This document shows, one piece after another, positions 6,939 through 7,029 of a stretch of 7,029 nt of DNA (position 1 is its first letter; each line of letters opens with the position of its first letter). This DNA comes from an uncultured Clostridia bacterium. GTDB lineage: Bacteria > Bacillota > Clostridia > RUG12999. The stretch covers positions 1 through 7,029 of the forward strand of contig CALLNG010000148.1 in assembly GCA_938005345.1 (NCBI GenBank). The letters are read 5' to 3'. Position numbers and translations under genes: made by a program. The notes beneath the pieces are model-generated. The model was given only the letters and a program-made list of their open reading frames with translations, was not told the DNA's origin and made no database searches.

Positions 6939-7029
6939 CATTTCAAATAAAAAATGCGATCGGATCATAACTATAACGGTCAAACACGTTATTATAAATG
7001 TAACTTCTGTTGTCGAATAATATTGTTTC
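6939..7029. other. AT-rich intergenic tail, no feature identified
   Basis: After the terminator the sequence is AT-rich and holds no open frame with a credible start. TATAAA at 6993-6998 has no matching -35 box on the + strand. On the minus strand TATAAT (6996-6991) has TCGACA (7016-7011) upstream, but the 14-base spacing is too short for a confident promoter. It is probably the upstream region of a gene beyond the window. Confidence 0.45.

Noticed and set aside
6786..6983. 65-codon minus-strand frame in the intergenic region
   Set aside because: It reads straight through the terminator hairpin, part of its apparent sequence is just the two hairpin arms, and it has no convincing ribosome binding site or promoter.

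Overview
The window looks like chromosomal DNA from an anaerobic, polysaccharide-degrading Firmicute, probably a clostridium of the gut or a similar habitat. This is inferred from the Gram-positive style AGGAGG ribosome binding site, the short lysine-rich signal peptide, moderate GC content, and module types common in clostridial secreted proteins (copper amine oxidase N-terminal-like, F5/8 type C, concanavalin A-like and InlB-like repeats). The species cannot be named from the sequence.

Layout: two long genes on the + strand fill bases 2-6709. The first (2-3145) is cut by the left edge. Its frame is open from the first complete codon, and the visible part begins inside a carbohydrate-binding beta-sandwich. 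It continues through a complete heparinase II/III-type polysaccharide lyase core, a copper amine oxidase N-terminal-like module and a C-terminal F5/8 type C (CBM32-like) module. The second gene (3158-6709) begins 12 bases after the first stop codon behind a strong AGGAGG. It encodes a 1183-residue secreted protein with no recognisable catalytic domain, made of three jelly-roll (concanavalin A/LamG-like) modules alternating with Ig-like modules and one InlB-like repeat. Its first two jelly-roll plus Ig units are an internal tandem duplication in a 382-codon register, about 78% identical at protein level over 233 ungapped residues by my hand count.

Bases 6710-7029 carry no convincing gene. They hold a weak palindrome around TATAAT, a 34-codon stop-to-stop stretch that may be a coding remnant, and a strong intrinsic terminator (hairpin 6896-6933, then TTTTT) that probably ends the transcript of both genes.

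How the genes may work together (inference): the lyase would cleave a uronic-acid-containing polysaccharide such as heparan sulfate or another glycosaminoglycan, while the second protein binds the same or an associated glycan outside the cell. The pair would be the 3' end of a Gram-positive glycan-utilisation operon. The lyase assignment is well supported by its residues; the substrate and the role of the second protein are not proven by sequence.
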